Position numbers and translations under genes: made by a program. Below are positions 34,312 through 42,377 of a stretch of 64,000 nt of DNA, one piece after another. Every line of letters begins with the position of its first letter. The first letter of the stretch is position 1. Origin of the DNA: Spirochaeta africana DSM 8902 (GTDB lineage Bacteria > Spirochaetota > Spirochaetia > DSM-27196 > DSM-8902); NCBI RefSeq assembly GCF_000242595.2, contig NC_017098.1, forward strand, positions 186,001-250,000, written 5' to 3'. The notes under the pieces are model-generated. The model saw only the letters and a list, made by a program, of their open reading frames with translations. It was not told where the DNA came from and made no database searches.

Positions 34312-35585
34312 GCTGCCTCCAGTCGGCTGATTGCCGCGTCAGTAAAAATTGCCAGGCCCTGGGCCAGGTCTTCATCGGGGATGGTGAGTGGGGGAATCAG
34401 TTTTATTACCCTGCCGCCGCTGCCGCAGGGACCAACCAGCAGGCCGGCAGCAAAACAATCGGCGGTGATCTGCTTTGCCAGTGACCCATCGCCAAGGTCC
34501 AGGGCTTGCATCATGCCTTTGCCGCGCACCTGCAAACCACGCTTTGGAAAGCGATCAGCAACAGATTGCAGTGCATCGCGCATCAGGATTCCGTTGGCTC
34601 GGGTGAGCTTCATAAGGTTGTCATCCTCGAAATAGCGCAGTGCCTCGGTGCCGGCGATAAAGGAGATATCCTGGCCGCGAAAGGTGCCAGTATGCTCTCC
34701 CGGCTCCCAGTGAGCATCGTGCTCGGGTTTGACCAGGTTCATCGCCAGCGGGGTGCCGATCCCGCCGATGCCCTTGGCCAGGGTGATAATATCAGGGCTC
34801 AGCCCCATACCGTCAAAACTGAAGTAGTTGCCGGTGCGGCCACAGCCGGCCTGGATATCATCAATAATAAACAGTGCTCCCAGGTCGTGGGCCAGCTGCT
34901 GTACCTCGCGCAGCCAGGCTGCCGATGCTACATGTACTCCGCCCTCGGCCTGGATCGCCTCCAGGATAAATGCGGCTGGTCTGGGCAGGCCGCTCGAGGG
35001 TTCCTCGAACTGTGCGCGCAGCTGATGCAGTGAGTCCAGCCCACAGCCCTGGGTGCAGCCCTGGCAGACCGGTTCGCAGCCGAACGGTGCCCGGATTACA
35101 TGCGGCAGCGGCACCCCTGCGGCATCCCGGAAGTAGCTGTTCGCGGTACAGGCAAGTGACCCCAGGGTCATGCCATGAAACCCATGCGAAAAGGCGACCA
35201 CATCCTGTCGGCCGGTAACCTTGCGGGCAAGCTTCAGCGCAGCCTCGACGGCATTGGAGCCGGTAGGTCCCATGAACTGCAGCTTGTAATCCATGGAGCG
35301 TGGCGTGAGGATGGTATCCACAAAGCTGCTGATAAAGCTGCGCTTGGCGGTGGTGTACATGTCCAGGCTGTGCAGTACCCCGTCATTCTCCAGATATTCG
35401 ATAACGGCCTTTTTCATGGCCGGGTTGTTGTGTCCGAAGTTAAGTACCCCGGCGCCGGCAAAAAAATCGATGTAGCTCTTGCCGTTCTCATCGGTTTGCC
35501 GGGCATTGCTGGCGGTAGAAAACACCGTGGGATAGGTGCGGCAGTACCCGCGGATCCCTGATTCGTGCTGCTCGAATATCTGCAT
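34308..35585 (-). CDS. doeD: Diaminobutyrate-2-oxoglutarate aminotransferase, ectoine catabolism
   Basis: 425 residues, class III PLP aminotransferase of the EctB/DoeD group: YCRTYPTVFSTA, YIDFFAGAGVLNFGHNNPAM, MGPTGSNAVEAALKLARKV, GFHGMTLGSLA, and the PLP lysine in ITLAKGIGGIG. It would convert diaminobutyrate to aspartate semialdehyde with 2-oxoglutarate. EctB runs the reverse reaction in synthesis, but no ectA or ectC is nearby and doeA, doeC and a deacetylase are, so degradation is the better call. An odd Cys-rich insert (FGCEPVCQGCTQGCGLD) is present. Start ATG at 35585 has AAGGAGG upstream. Confidence 0.87.
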   Translation of the reverse strand: MQIFEQHESGIRGYCRTYPTVFSTASNARQTDENGKSYIDFFAGAGVLNFGHNNPAMKKAVIEYLENDGVLHSLDMYTTAKRSFISSFVDTILTPRSMDYKLQFMGPTGSNAVEAALKLARKVTGRQDVVAFSHGFHGMTLGSLACTANSYFRDAAGVPLPHVIRAPFGCEPVCQGCTQGCGLDSLHQLRAQFEEPSSGLPRPAAFILEAIQAEGGVHVASAAWLREVQQLAHDLGALFIIDDIQAGCGRTGNYFSFDGMGLSPDIITLAKGIGGIGTPLAMNLVKPEHDAHWEPGEHTGTFRGQDISFIAGTEALRYFEDDNLMKLTRANGILMRDALQSVADRFPKRGLQVRGKGMMQALDLGDGSLAKQITADCFAAGLLVGPCGSGGRVIKLIPPLTIPDEDLAQGLAIFTDAAISRLEAA

Positions 35586-35608
35586 GGCGACCTCCTTGCG
35601 TAATTCCT

Positions 35609-35650
35609 ACAATAATGTAGCTATATAAATATAAGCTACTATTATGTTGT
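35609..35650 (-). promoter_or_regulatory. AT-rich promoter region with inverted repeat upstream of doeD
   Basis: The left arm ACAATAATGTAGCT (35609-35622) and right arm AGCTACTATTATGTTGT (35634-35650) form an imperfect inverted repeat around a TATA-rich centre, in an otherwise GC-rich genome. It is 24 bases upstream of the doeD start. It probably contains the doeDAC promoter and an operator, suggesting induction separate from the deacetylase gene. No ectoine-type regulator gene (enuR) is in the window. Confidence 0.5.
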
Positions 35651-35723
35651 AAGGCACGGCTGTGTAGTAAACCTACTGCCTTGGGGAGGGGATTGCAAGA
35701 AAATGAAAGAAAATAATGCTGAA

Positions 35724-36926
35724 CTACCTGTCGGTAGGATCAGGGCAGCCTGCCAGCTGCAGCAGGCACCTGGCTGCTGCAGGCAGCAGATCGTCGTTGA
35801 ATTCGTAGCCAGGATTGTGGCAGGCGGTCGCATAGCGACCGCCTACTGCACTGCCGATCAGCATGAAGGCTCCCGGTATCTGTTCCAGGTAGTAGCTGAA
35901 GTCTTCGCTGGCCATCAGTGGGAGCTGGATATCGGTGTGGCTGCAGTCTGCACCCAGTACCTCGGCCAGTACCTGGCGGGCGGGTGCCGCGGCATCGGGA
36001 TGGTTGACGGTGGCGCTGTAACGGGGATGATAGGCTACCACCGCGGTGGTCCCACAGCTGGCAGCGGCAGCGGTGGCTATCTCGTGGATCAGATCTCCTA
36101 TGTGTCCGGTCAGGGTTGAGTCAGCAACCCGAATGCTGCCCTCCAGCCGGGCAGTCTCGCGGATAACGGTAGGAGCGCTGACAGCATCGAAGGAGGTCAC
36201 GCTGACAACTGCCGGGGTCTGCGGGGGCAGGCGTCGGCTGACCAGTTGCTGCAGCGAGGTAACGATCTCACTGCCGGCCAGCACCGGGTCGCGGCACAGC
36301 TCCGGCTGGCTGGAATGTCCGCCAACCCCGTGAATATCTATAGTGAAGGTGGCGTTGGCTGACATAACCGGGCCGTCCGGACAGATAGCCCTGCCGAAGG
36401 GTATGGCTGGCCAGTTATGCCAGCCGAAAATGCGGTCTACATTGTCCAGGGCTCCATCACGGATCATTTCCCGGGCGCCGTGTCCGCCCTCCTCGGCCGG
36501 CTGGAATAGCAAGGTAACCGGGTTAGCCAGCTGCTTAGGGTTTTCGGAGAGCCAGGAGGCACAGAGCATCAGCGCGGCGGTGTGGCCGTCGTGGCCGCAC
36601 GCATGCATGCAGCCATCAATCCGGGAGCGCCACGGCAGATCGCCAGGCTCGGTAATCGGCAAGGCATCGATGTCTGCGCGCAGGGCGATGGTCGGGCGAT
36701 CGGCAGCGTCCGGAAACTCGGTGGAGTCCGGGTGCAGTCGGGCGATGGTGCCGGTGCCGGCACAGCTGCTCCAGGGAATGCCGAGGGCATCAAGTGACTG
36801 TCGGATTGCTGTGGCGGTGTTGTGTTCCTGCCAGGTGAGCTCGGGGTGCTGATGCAGCTGGCGCCGGAATGCTGTTGCGGCCTCTACATGGGTTTCCCAG
36901 CTGCCGTGTACCGGATAGATCGACAT
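35724..36926 (-). CDS. doeB2: M20-family amidohydrolase, probable N-acetyl-diaminobutyrate deacetylase
   Basis: 400 residues, M20D-type metal amidohydrolase with conserved metal ligands: CMHACGHDGHTAALM, the EEGGHGA glutamates, HNWPAIPFG and the C-terminal CHNPGYEFND. It has a dimerisation domain (VGGHSSQPELCRDPV). The family cleaves N-acyl amino acids. Placed before doeD-doeA-doeC on the same strand, it likely removes the acetyl group from N-acetyl-diaminobutyrate, replacing the AstE-like DoeB enzyme; I recall this alternative being named DoeB2. Generic hippurate hydrolase or IAA-amino-acid hydrolase remains possible. Start ATG at 36926 has AGGAGG upstream. It is separated from doeD by 138 bases with their own promoter region. 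Confidence 0.75.
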   Translation of the reverse strand: MSIYPVHGSWETHVEAATAFRRQLHQHPELTWQEHNTATAIRQSLDALGIPWSSCAGTGTIARLHPDSTEFPDAADRPTIALRADIDALPITEPGDLPWRSRIDGCMHACGHDGHTAALMLCASWLSENPKQLANPVTLLFQPAEEGGHGAREMIRDGALDNVDRIFGWHNWPAIPFGRAICPDGPVMSANATFTIDIHGVGGHSSQPELCRDPVLAGSEIVTSLQQLVSRRLPPQTPAVVSVTSFDAVSAPTVIRETARLEGSIRVADSTLTGHIGDLIHEIATAAAASCGTTAVVAYHPRYSATVNHPDAAAPARQVLAEVLGADCSHTDIQLPLMASEDFSYYLEQIPGAFMLIGSAVGGRYATACHNPGYEFNDDLLPAAARCLLQLAGCPDPTDR

Positions 36927-36969
36927 GGTGCCTCCTGCTTTCAGCCTATCGGGAAAGTCCGTGATGGGC

Positions 36970-36975
36970 TACACT
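36970..36975 (+). promoter_or_regulatory. -10 element of leaderless type for radical SAM gene
   Basis: TACACT ends exactly 6 bases before GTG 36982. No convincing -35 at the expected distance. It is the evidence for choosing the GTG over ATG 36964, which lies upstream of the hexamer. Confidence 0.4.
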
Positions 36976-36981
36976 GGCAGG

Positions 36982-38448
36982 GTGAAGATACCTGTATGTG
37001 CCGGGATACCGGCAGCCGGCAATACCACGGATCCGGAAATCCTGCTGGTCAGTGTGAACGCCGGATTTATCCACGCCAGTCTGGGACTGCGCTCGCTGTT
37101 GGCCAACCTCGGCGAGTTTGAGTCTCGCGCCGGTATTCTGGAGGGGACACGGCGTTTGGGTGTGCCAGCGCTGGCTGCAGCAGTGGCGGAACTGTCTCCC
37201 CTGATTGTCGGGGTGTCGGTGAGTATCTGGAATCATGGTGAGAGTCGAGAGCTGTTATCGCTGCTGCGTTCTGCCCTGCCGGAGGTCTGGCTGGTTGTCG
37301 GTGGCCCGGAGGCCGGGTACCTGCCGGCAGATCACGGGCTTTTTCTGCATGCAGATGTGTTGATACGCGGGGAAGGCGAGCTGGCGTTTGCCCGGTTGTG
37401 TGGCGAGCTGTTGGGCAGTGCAGCAGGGGTGGTGCGTCGCTCCGGAAATGCCGGTCTGCGGGAGATCAGCGGGCACATTCCGGATCTGTCAGGCGTGCAA
37501 CTGCCCTACGCCAGGCTGCATGACAGCGATCTCCGGCATCGCCTGATCTATGTCGAAACGAGTCGCGGTTGTCCATTCGGGTGTGAGTTCTGTCTGTCGA
37601 GTGTGCAGGGCAGGGTGCGCTGTTTTCCGCTGGAGCCGGTGCTCGAAGAGATCCGGCAGCTGTACGCCCGCGGCGGTCGCTGGTTTAAAATGATTGATCG
37701 TTCATTCAATATAGATATTCCCAGGGCACGGCGTACCCTGGAATTCTTCCTTGCGCTGTTCCGTTCCGGGCGTAATCCCGATGCCTATGTGCAGTTTGAG
37801 GTGGTGCCGGATCGCCTGCCGTATGAGCTGCGTGATCTGATCAGCCAGTTTCCGCCAGGGACCCTGCGGCTTGAGGTAGGTATTCAGACATTCAACAATG
37901 AGGTTGCTGCCCGCATCAATCGCCGGCAGAACCAGCGGAAAACCCTGGATAACCTGGCGTTTCTGGCGCATGCAAGCCCGGCGGTAATCCATGCTGACCT
38001 GATTATCGGGCTGCCGGGTGAGGATCTTGCCAGTTTTGCTGCGGGTTTTGACCGGTTGTGGCAGCTGCGTCCGGGCGAGATTCAGCTTGGCGTGCTCAAG
38101 GCTCTGCCGGGTACCAGTCTGCACCGTCATGACCATGCATGGGGTATGGTCTGGAACTCCGAGCCGCCGTACGAGATTCTGCAGACCGGTGCCATTGACC
38201 GTGCTGTCATGGATGAGCTCAAGATCCTGGCAAAATACTGGGAGCTGGTGGTCAATCGCGGGCGCTTTCCCGATCTTGTCGAGCGTTTGTTGCCCCTGGA
38301 GTCGGATCACAGCGCATTTGCGAGGTTCCGTACCTTGAGCCGTGCACTGTATGCGCACTTCGGTCGTACCTGGGGTATCGATGCAGCGGAGTTGGGCGAG
38401 GTTGCGTATAACTGCCTGGATGCATCTGTGTACCCGGGCAGGACATGA
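36982..38448 (+). CDS. B12-binding-type radical SAM protein (DUF4080-like)
   Basis: 488 residues with GTG 36982; ATG 36964 would add 6. The N-terminal part resembles a cobalamin-binding domain (LLVSVNAGFIHASLGLRSLL, LIVGVSVSIWNH, WLVVGGPEAGYLP). The radical SAM core has the cluster motif SRGCPFGCEFCLSS and later RLEVGIQTFNNEVAARINRRQ and LIIGLPGED. The C-terminal part (ILAKYWELVVNRGRFPDLV) is typical of the DUF4080 group. The reaction is unknown; these proteins methylate or rearrange unactivated carbons in some families. It is divergent from the deacetylase gene with only 55 bases between starts. Confidence 0.85.
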   Translation: MKIPVCAGIPAAGNTTDPEILLVSVNAGFIHASLGLRSLLANLGEFESRAGILEGTRRLGVPALAAAVAELSPLIVGVSVSIWNHGESRELLSLLRSALPEVWLVVGGPEAGYLPADHGLFLHADVLIRGEGELAFARLCGELLGSAAGVVRRSGNAGLREISGHIPDLSGVQLPYARLHDSDLRHRLIYVETSRGCPFGCEFCLSSVQGRVRCFPLEPVLEEIRQLYARGGRWFKMIDRSFNIDIPRARRTLEFFLALFRSGRNPDAYVQFEVVPDRLPYELRDLISQFPPGTLRLEVGIQTFNNEVAARINRRQNQRKTLDNLAFLAHASPAVIHADLIIGLPGEDLASFAAGFDRLWQLRPGEIQLGVLKALPGTSLHRHDHAWGMVWNSEPPYEILQTGAIDRAVMDELKILAKYWELVVNRGRFPDLVERLLPLESDHSAFARFRTLSRALYAHFGRTWGIDAAELGEVAYNCLDASVYPGRT

Positions 38449-38496
38449 TCGAAACAACCGGATGTGGATAGGGTCAGTTTTTTTTTCTGATGGGGC

Positions 38497-38543
38497 TTGT
38501 TATCGGCTACTTTGTGATGTAAAGTTACTTTGTAACACAAAGT
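38497..38543 (+). promoter_or_regulatory. Promoter and overlapping operator of export cassette B
   Basis: TTGTTA (38497-38502), 17-base spacer, TAAAGT (38520-38525). Overlapping it, ACTTTGTG (38509-38516) and CACAAAGT (38536-38543) form an inverted repeat, and GTTAC-TTT-GTAAC (38524-38536) a second palindrome. The winged-helix regulator in the operon is the likely ligand. Repression by covering the -10 would be the simplest mode. The T-run at 38478-38486 upstream lacks a convincing stem and is not called a terminator. Confidence 0.5.
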
Positions 38544-38590
38544 GCGTGCAGCTGCCATGCGAACGCCATGCGACTGCCAAAGGAGCGACT

Positions 38591-39286
38591 ATGCACCAGG
38601 ATGTAGACAGGTATCTGCAGGATGTGGAGCTTATCAAGGGGATCCTGCGTCAGCGGGAAGAACGCATACTGCTCAGGCCCTGGGCGTTTTACGCCTGGGC
38701 GATGGTTACTGTTGCAGCCACCTGGATCAGTATCTATGCATGGCACGCGGTGGGCTGGTCCGGTTCGAGTATAGCCTGGCGGATCTGGCTGCCGGCACTG
38801 TTTGTTGGCGGAGGACTGGAGTCTCTGGGGTGGCTGCAGTTTCTTCGGCGCGAGGAGCCGGTGGTGCTGACCAGCGAGCACGTAAAGCTGCTGCTGTCGT
38901 TTTGCGGTGTGGTGTTGGCGATGGCCATCGCCGGATTTACCCTGGCAGGGAGGAGTTCTGCAGATCCCGGCGTGCTGCTCATGCTGTTTGCAGTGTGCTT
39001 CTTTACGCTGTCGGTCTTTACCTTTAACGGATTGTTTCTCGAGTCGTATCTGCTGCTTGCTGTCGGGATGGTGCTGATAGTGCTGGAGGCTGGATGGTTG
39101 TGGCCGGGGTGGTCGGGGGTATCGCCGGTTCTCGGGTATGCCGTTGCCGGAAATGCGGCGGCAATAATCTTTGCCGCCGCAGGGGTGCATACCGCTGTGG
39201 TGCTGCGCCGCAATTCGGCGGCTGCTGATGAGGTCGGCAATCCCGGGCAGCGTGAGAGTCAGAAAGCGGGGTTACGGGATGGCTGA
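38591..39286 (+). CDS. Polytopic membrane protein, first gene of export cassette B
   Basis: 231 residues, start ATG at 38591 with AAAGGAG upstream. A polar N-terminus of 35 residues (helical, basic and acidic mixed) is followed by about six membrane segments, for example FYAWAMVTVAATWISIYAW, LLLSFCGVVLAMAIAGF, FNGLFLESYLLLAVGMVL. The polar C-tail overlaps the winged-helix regulator start (ATGGCTGA). Such membrane protein plus small HTH pairs often act as sensor and regulator, so it may hold or inform the regulator. Family not recognised. Confidence 0.8.
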   Translation: MHQDVDRYLQDVELIKGILRQREERILLRPWAFYAWAMVTVAATWISIYAWHAVGWSGSSIAWRIWLPALFVGGGLESLGWLQFLRREEPVVLTSEHVKLLLSFCGVVLAMAIAGFTLAGRSSADPGVLLMLFAVCFFTLSVFTFNGLFLESYLLLAVGMVLIVLEAGWLWPGWSGVSPVLGYAVAGNAAAIIFAAAGVHTAVVLRRNSAAADEVGNPGQRESQKAGLRDG

Positions 39287-39587
39287 GCTGTACACCCGTT
39301 TTGACGGGGTGTTTTTCGAGAAGACCCGTCTGTCGCTGGTGACCCTGTTGTACCGGGAGGAAAAGCTGTCGTTTAACAGCCTTAAGTCCCGGTTGAAACT
39401 CTCTGATGGTTCGCTGTACAGCCATCTGGAAAAGCTGATCCAGGCAGGGTATGCCGAAAAAACCAAGGAGTATGCCGGGCTTTCACTGCAGACGGTATAC
39501 GGCCTGACCGGGTACGGACGGGCGGAGTTTCGTGCCTACCTGGCGTTTGTACAGGAAATACTGCAGATCGAGGAGGTCAGAAAATGA
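39279..39587 (+). CDS. Winged-helix transcriptional regulator (HTH_34/PadR-like)
   Basis: 102 residues, start ATG at 39279 overlapping the membrane protein stop by 8 bases. One winged-helix domain covers the protein: RLSLVTLLYREEKLSFNSLK, then SRLKLSDGSLYSHLEKLIQA as recognition helix, and a wing with YGLTGYGRAEF. This matches the short winged-helix DNA-binding family that acts as a dimer. It likely controls its own operon through the palindromes at 38509-38543. Stop overlaps the LolA-like gene start (ATGA). Confidence 0.88.
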   Translation: MAELYTRFDGVFFEKTRLSLVTLLYREEKLSFNSLKSRLKLSDGSLYSHLEKLIQAGYAEKTKEYAGLSLQTVYGLTGYGRAEFRAYLAFVQEILQIEEVRK

Positions 39588-40456
39588 GAATCTGTACTGA
39601 TGGCAGCAGAGGGCGCCGGAGTTTGAGGGCGGTGTGTCTGGCGACTTGTCGTTGTCGGGGTGGTCTGTTTGTTTTGGCTGGATTTACGGCGAGACGATTG
39701 TCTGTCCTGCTGGTCGCATTGTTGATGGTGCTGCCGGGGGTGGTTCCGGCAGCGGCGGCAGACGAGCCGGATGGTGACGAGATTCTGCAGCGAATGGAGC
39801 TGGTACTTTTTCCGGAAAACTACCGCTCCCGCATGGAGATGGTTACCACCGAGCCCTCTGGTCGGGAGCGGGCAATGGAGCTGTCGGTGCAGTATCAGCG
39901 CGGTGTTGGCGCGTATATGGAGATCGAGGCCCCGGCACGGTCGCGCGGCACCCGTTTTCTGCAGCGTGATGATACCCTGTGGATGTTTATTCCGCGCAGC
40001 GGATCACGTTCTCCGATCCGCCTGGCCGGGAGGGATTCCTTTCAGGGCAGTGTGTTCTCCAACCGGGATATCGGAGAGTCGATGTATACCGAGGATTATC
40101 ATGCCCGGCTGATCGGGCGCACCGAAATGACACATGATGAACTGGGCCAGGTCGAGGTATACGAGGTTGAATTGACACCCCGTCATGACGAGGCTGCCTA
40201 CGGGCGGGTAGTTGCGCAGGTAATGGTGGAGGATTTCATTCCCCTGCAGATGAGCTACTACGTTCGTGCCGGGATGAATACCAAGGAGCTGTTTCTCTCG
40301 GATATGCAGCAGCTGGCCGGCAGGCAGCGACCGAGCCGGATGGAGATGGTGTCCTATGAAGAAGAGGGTAAGGTTACGGTGGTGCGCCTGCTGGAAATGC
40401 AGCAGGATGATCAGCTGCCGGATCGGATTTTTACCCGTCAACATCTGACAAGGTAG
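39584..40456 (+). CDS. LolA-like outer-membrane lipoprotein-sorting protein (cassette B)
   Basis: 290 residues from ATG 39584, which overlaps the regulator stop. The N-terminus is long and odd for a signal (about 36 residues with several Cys and Arg before LSVLLVALLMVLPGVVPAAA); a later start inside it cannot be excluded. The mature part shows the family pattern ILQRMELVLFPENYRSRMEM, YMEIEAPARSRGTRFLQRDD, LWMFIPRSGSRSPIRLAG, SMYTEDYHARLIG and a C-terminal LPDRIFTRQHL. It should act as periplasmic carrier between the ABC transporter and the barrel encoded 6 bases downstream. Confidence 0.87.
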   Translation: MRICTDGSRGRRSLRAVCLATCRCRGGLFVLAGFTARRLSVLLVALLMVLPGVVPAAAADEPDGDEILQRMELVLFPENYRSRMEMVTTEPSGRERAMELSVQYQRGVGAYMEIEAPARSRGTRFLQRDDTLWMFIPRSGSRSPIRLAGRDSFQGSVFSNRDIGESMYTEDYHARLIGRTEMTHDELGQVEVYEVELTPRHDEAAYGRVVAQVMVEDFIPLQMSYYVRAGMNTKELFLSDMQQLAGRQRPSRMEMVSYEEEGKVTVVRLLEMQQDDQLPDRIFTRQHLTR

Positions 40457-40462
40457 GCAGGT

Positions 40463-41674
40463 ATGCGATATCGGAACAGATGGATGCGGGGGTGGCTGCT
40501 CATGGCGGTTGTCCCGATGCTGCCGGTGCCGACGGTTATCGGTCAGGAGTATCAGCTGCAGGGTGATCTGGATATGGGGGTGGTATTGCTGCGCGAGCCG
40601 GTGTCCGGGGATCGCATGCTGGCTGGCCAGGCACAGCTGCAGCTGGAGCATCGCCTGTACTATGACTGGGGCGAGGCCGGGGTGCGGCATTCTGCGACGA
40701 TTCTCGGCAGCCCGGCGGGCGCTGCAGATGCAGCTGCGTTCGGCGGTGGGAATGGTGTGCCGGATGAGGCGGGCGCGTTCGGTCTTCTCCCGGGAACCAG
40801 CGAGCAGCCCCTGCACCGGCTGCATCAGGCCTCGCTGGTGCTGTGGCCCAGCGACTATCTGACCTTGCAGGCTGGCCGGTTTTCGCTTCCCTGGGGGGTA
40901 GGGGTGGCGTTCCATCCCGGGGATGCAATCCACCCGGCGCGTACCCCCGAGGGTGATATGCCCGGGTTCGATGGTGTTGCGGCAGTCTGGACCGTTTCCC
41001 CGGATCTGGTAGCCGCCGGCGCACTGCGTGTCGATACCGCCTATGGAATCACCGGGCAGTGGTACCGGGAGCTGCGCTGGGCCGGACAGATCAGTGGCTA
41101 CTGGCGTGAGCTCGAGGTTGCTGCCGGGGTCGTGTATCAGCCAGGTGTGCTGATGCGCAGCTCCCTGGGGATGTCTCTGCCGACGGGTGGACTGGTGCTG
41201 CATGTCGAGGCAGCGGGAGAGCTGATCGGGCAGGAACAGGTGGGTACTACTGATGACAACGAGCTGCTGGATGGCAGCAGTGCCGGATTCGGGTTCGGCT
41301 TGCCGGATCTGGTGGGGCAGCGGCCGGGATGGGCTGGTGCAGCCGGCGGCAGCTGGTCAGGGTATGCTGGCAGTCATGCGGTTACAGCGGTGACTGAGTA
41401 TCTCTATCTCAGTGCACCCCCGGCCGGTTTCGGGCAGCATGGGCTGTATGGGCAGATCGTGTGGGAGTTTGATCGACGGCTGAGCGCAGAGCAGTCCCTG
41501 CTGGCAGATCTGGAGGGCAGAAATATGCTGCTGCTCAGCACCGTCACCCTTGGTCGGTGGGATGCGCTCGAGCTTCAGATCGGCTCGGTGGCTGCGGTAG
41601 ATTCGCTGCTTCCGGTGGTATCGGACAACTGGCAACTGGAGGCGCTGCGACTCTCGGCGCGGGTGTACTTTTAG
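40463..41674 (+). CDS. Outer-membrane beta-barrel protein of ABC export cassette B
   Basis: 403 residues. Signal peptide of about 27 residues (GWLLMAVVPMLPVPTVIG, cut before Gln). Long run of strand-like segments and a C-terminal LSARVYF ending in Phe, the mark of outer-membrane barrels. The motif LQAGRFSLPWGVGVAFHPGD parallels FTTGRDRLSWGIGSLFNAGD in the cassette A protein, and both follow a LolA-like gene. It is probably the outer-membrane acceptor or exit of this route. Product class is inferred; the family has no name I can give. Confidence 0.78.
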   Translation: MRYRNRWMRGWLLMAVVPMLPVPTVIGQEYQLQGDLDMGVVLLREPVSGDRMLAGQAQLQLEHRLYYDWGEAGVRHSATILGSPAGAADAAAFGGGNGVPDEAGAFGLLPGTSEQPLHRLHQASLVLWPSDYLTLQAGRFSLPWGVGVAFHPGDAIHPARTPEGDMPGFDGVAAVWTVSPDLVAAGALRVDTAYGITGQWYRELRWAGQISGYWRELEVAAGVVYQPGVLMRSSLGMSLPTGGLVLHVEAAGELIGQEQVGTTDDNELLDGSSAGFGFGLPDLVGQRPGWAGAAGGSWSGYAGSHAVTAVTEYLYLSAPPAGFGQHGLYGQIVWEFDRRLSAEQSLLADLEGRNMLLLSTVTLGRWDALELQIGSVAAVDSLLPVVSDNWQLEALRLSARVYF

Positions 41675-41693
41675 GAACACACAGGAGGACAGG

Positions 41694-42377
41694 ATGAGTA
41701 TTGTAGAGGTGCGCGGGGTGAGCAAGGACTACTACCTGGGAAAGACGGTAATCCATGCCTTGCAGGATGTTTCGCTGACAGTTCGTGCCGGTGAATTCCT
41801 CGCGATTATGGGGCCGTCCGGCTGCGGCAAGTCGACCCTGCTGAACACTATCGGCTGCATCGATGCGCCAACCGCCGGACAGGTTTTGCTGGACGGGGAG
41901 GATGTAGCCGGCCTGAACGACAACCAGGAGGCCGAGCGTCGGCTGCACTCGATCGGTTTTATCTTTCAGTCCTTCAACCTGATTCCGGTTCTGAATGTAG
42001 CCGAGAACATCGAGTTTCCGCTGCTGCTGGCGCGGGTGCCGCGGCGCGAGCGGCGCGAGCGGACAGCACGACTGATGGAGATGGTCGGGCTGTCCTCACA
42101 TGCCGACCACAAGCCTGACGAACTTTCCGGCGGGCAGCGACAGCGGGTGGCGATTGCCCGTGCGCTGATCAACAATCCGCGTCTGGTTATCGCCGATGAA
42201 CCTACCGCAAATCTGGACAGCGAGACCGGGCAGGAGATTATCGAGGCAATGCTGCGCCTGAACCGCGAGGAAGGGGTGTCGTTCCTGTTTTCTACCCATA
42301 ATCCTGAGGTAACCCGGTATGCGGGCAGAATAATCAAGCTTCGTGACGGCAGGGTGATCGGCGAGGAGGTGGCGTAA
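41694..42377 (+). CDS. LolD/MacB-type ABC transporter ATPase (cassette B)
   Basis: 227 residues. Walker A GPSGCGKST, FQSFNLIPVLN after the Q-loop, signature LSGGQRQR, Walker B LVIADEPT, NLDSE and STHN. The switch residue is His as usual, followed by Asn rather than the Asp of cassette A. The start ATG has AGGAGG upstream. The stop codon TAATG overlaps the permease start. It energises the two permeases that follow. Confidence 0.93.
   Translation: MSIVEVRGVSKDYYLGKTVIHALQDVSLTVRAGEFLAIMGPSGCGKSTLLNTIGCIDAPTAGQVLLDGEDVAGLNDNQEAERRLHSIGFIFQSFNLIPVLNVAENIEFPLLLARVPRRERRERTARLMEMVGLSSHADHKPDELSGGQRQRVAIARALINNPRLVIADEPTANLDSETGQEIIEAMLRLNREEGVSFLFSTHNPEVTRYAGRIIKLRDGRVIGEEVA

Noticed and set aside
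34308-35585. Calling the aminotransferase ectB (ectoine synthesis)
   Set aside because: Family overlap is real, but ectA and ectC are absent nearby while ectoine-degradation genes overlap it.
38478-38486. Run of nine T after the radical SAM gene as terminator
   Set aside because: No stable GC-rich stem precedes it; only TCAG/CTGA flanks the run.
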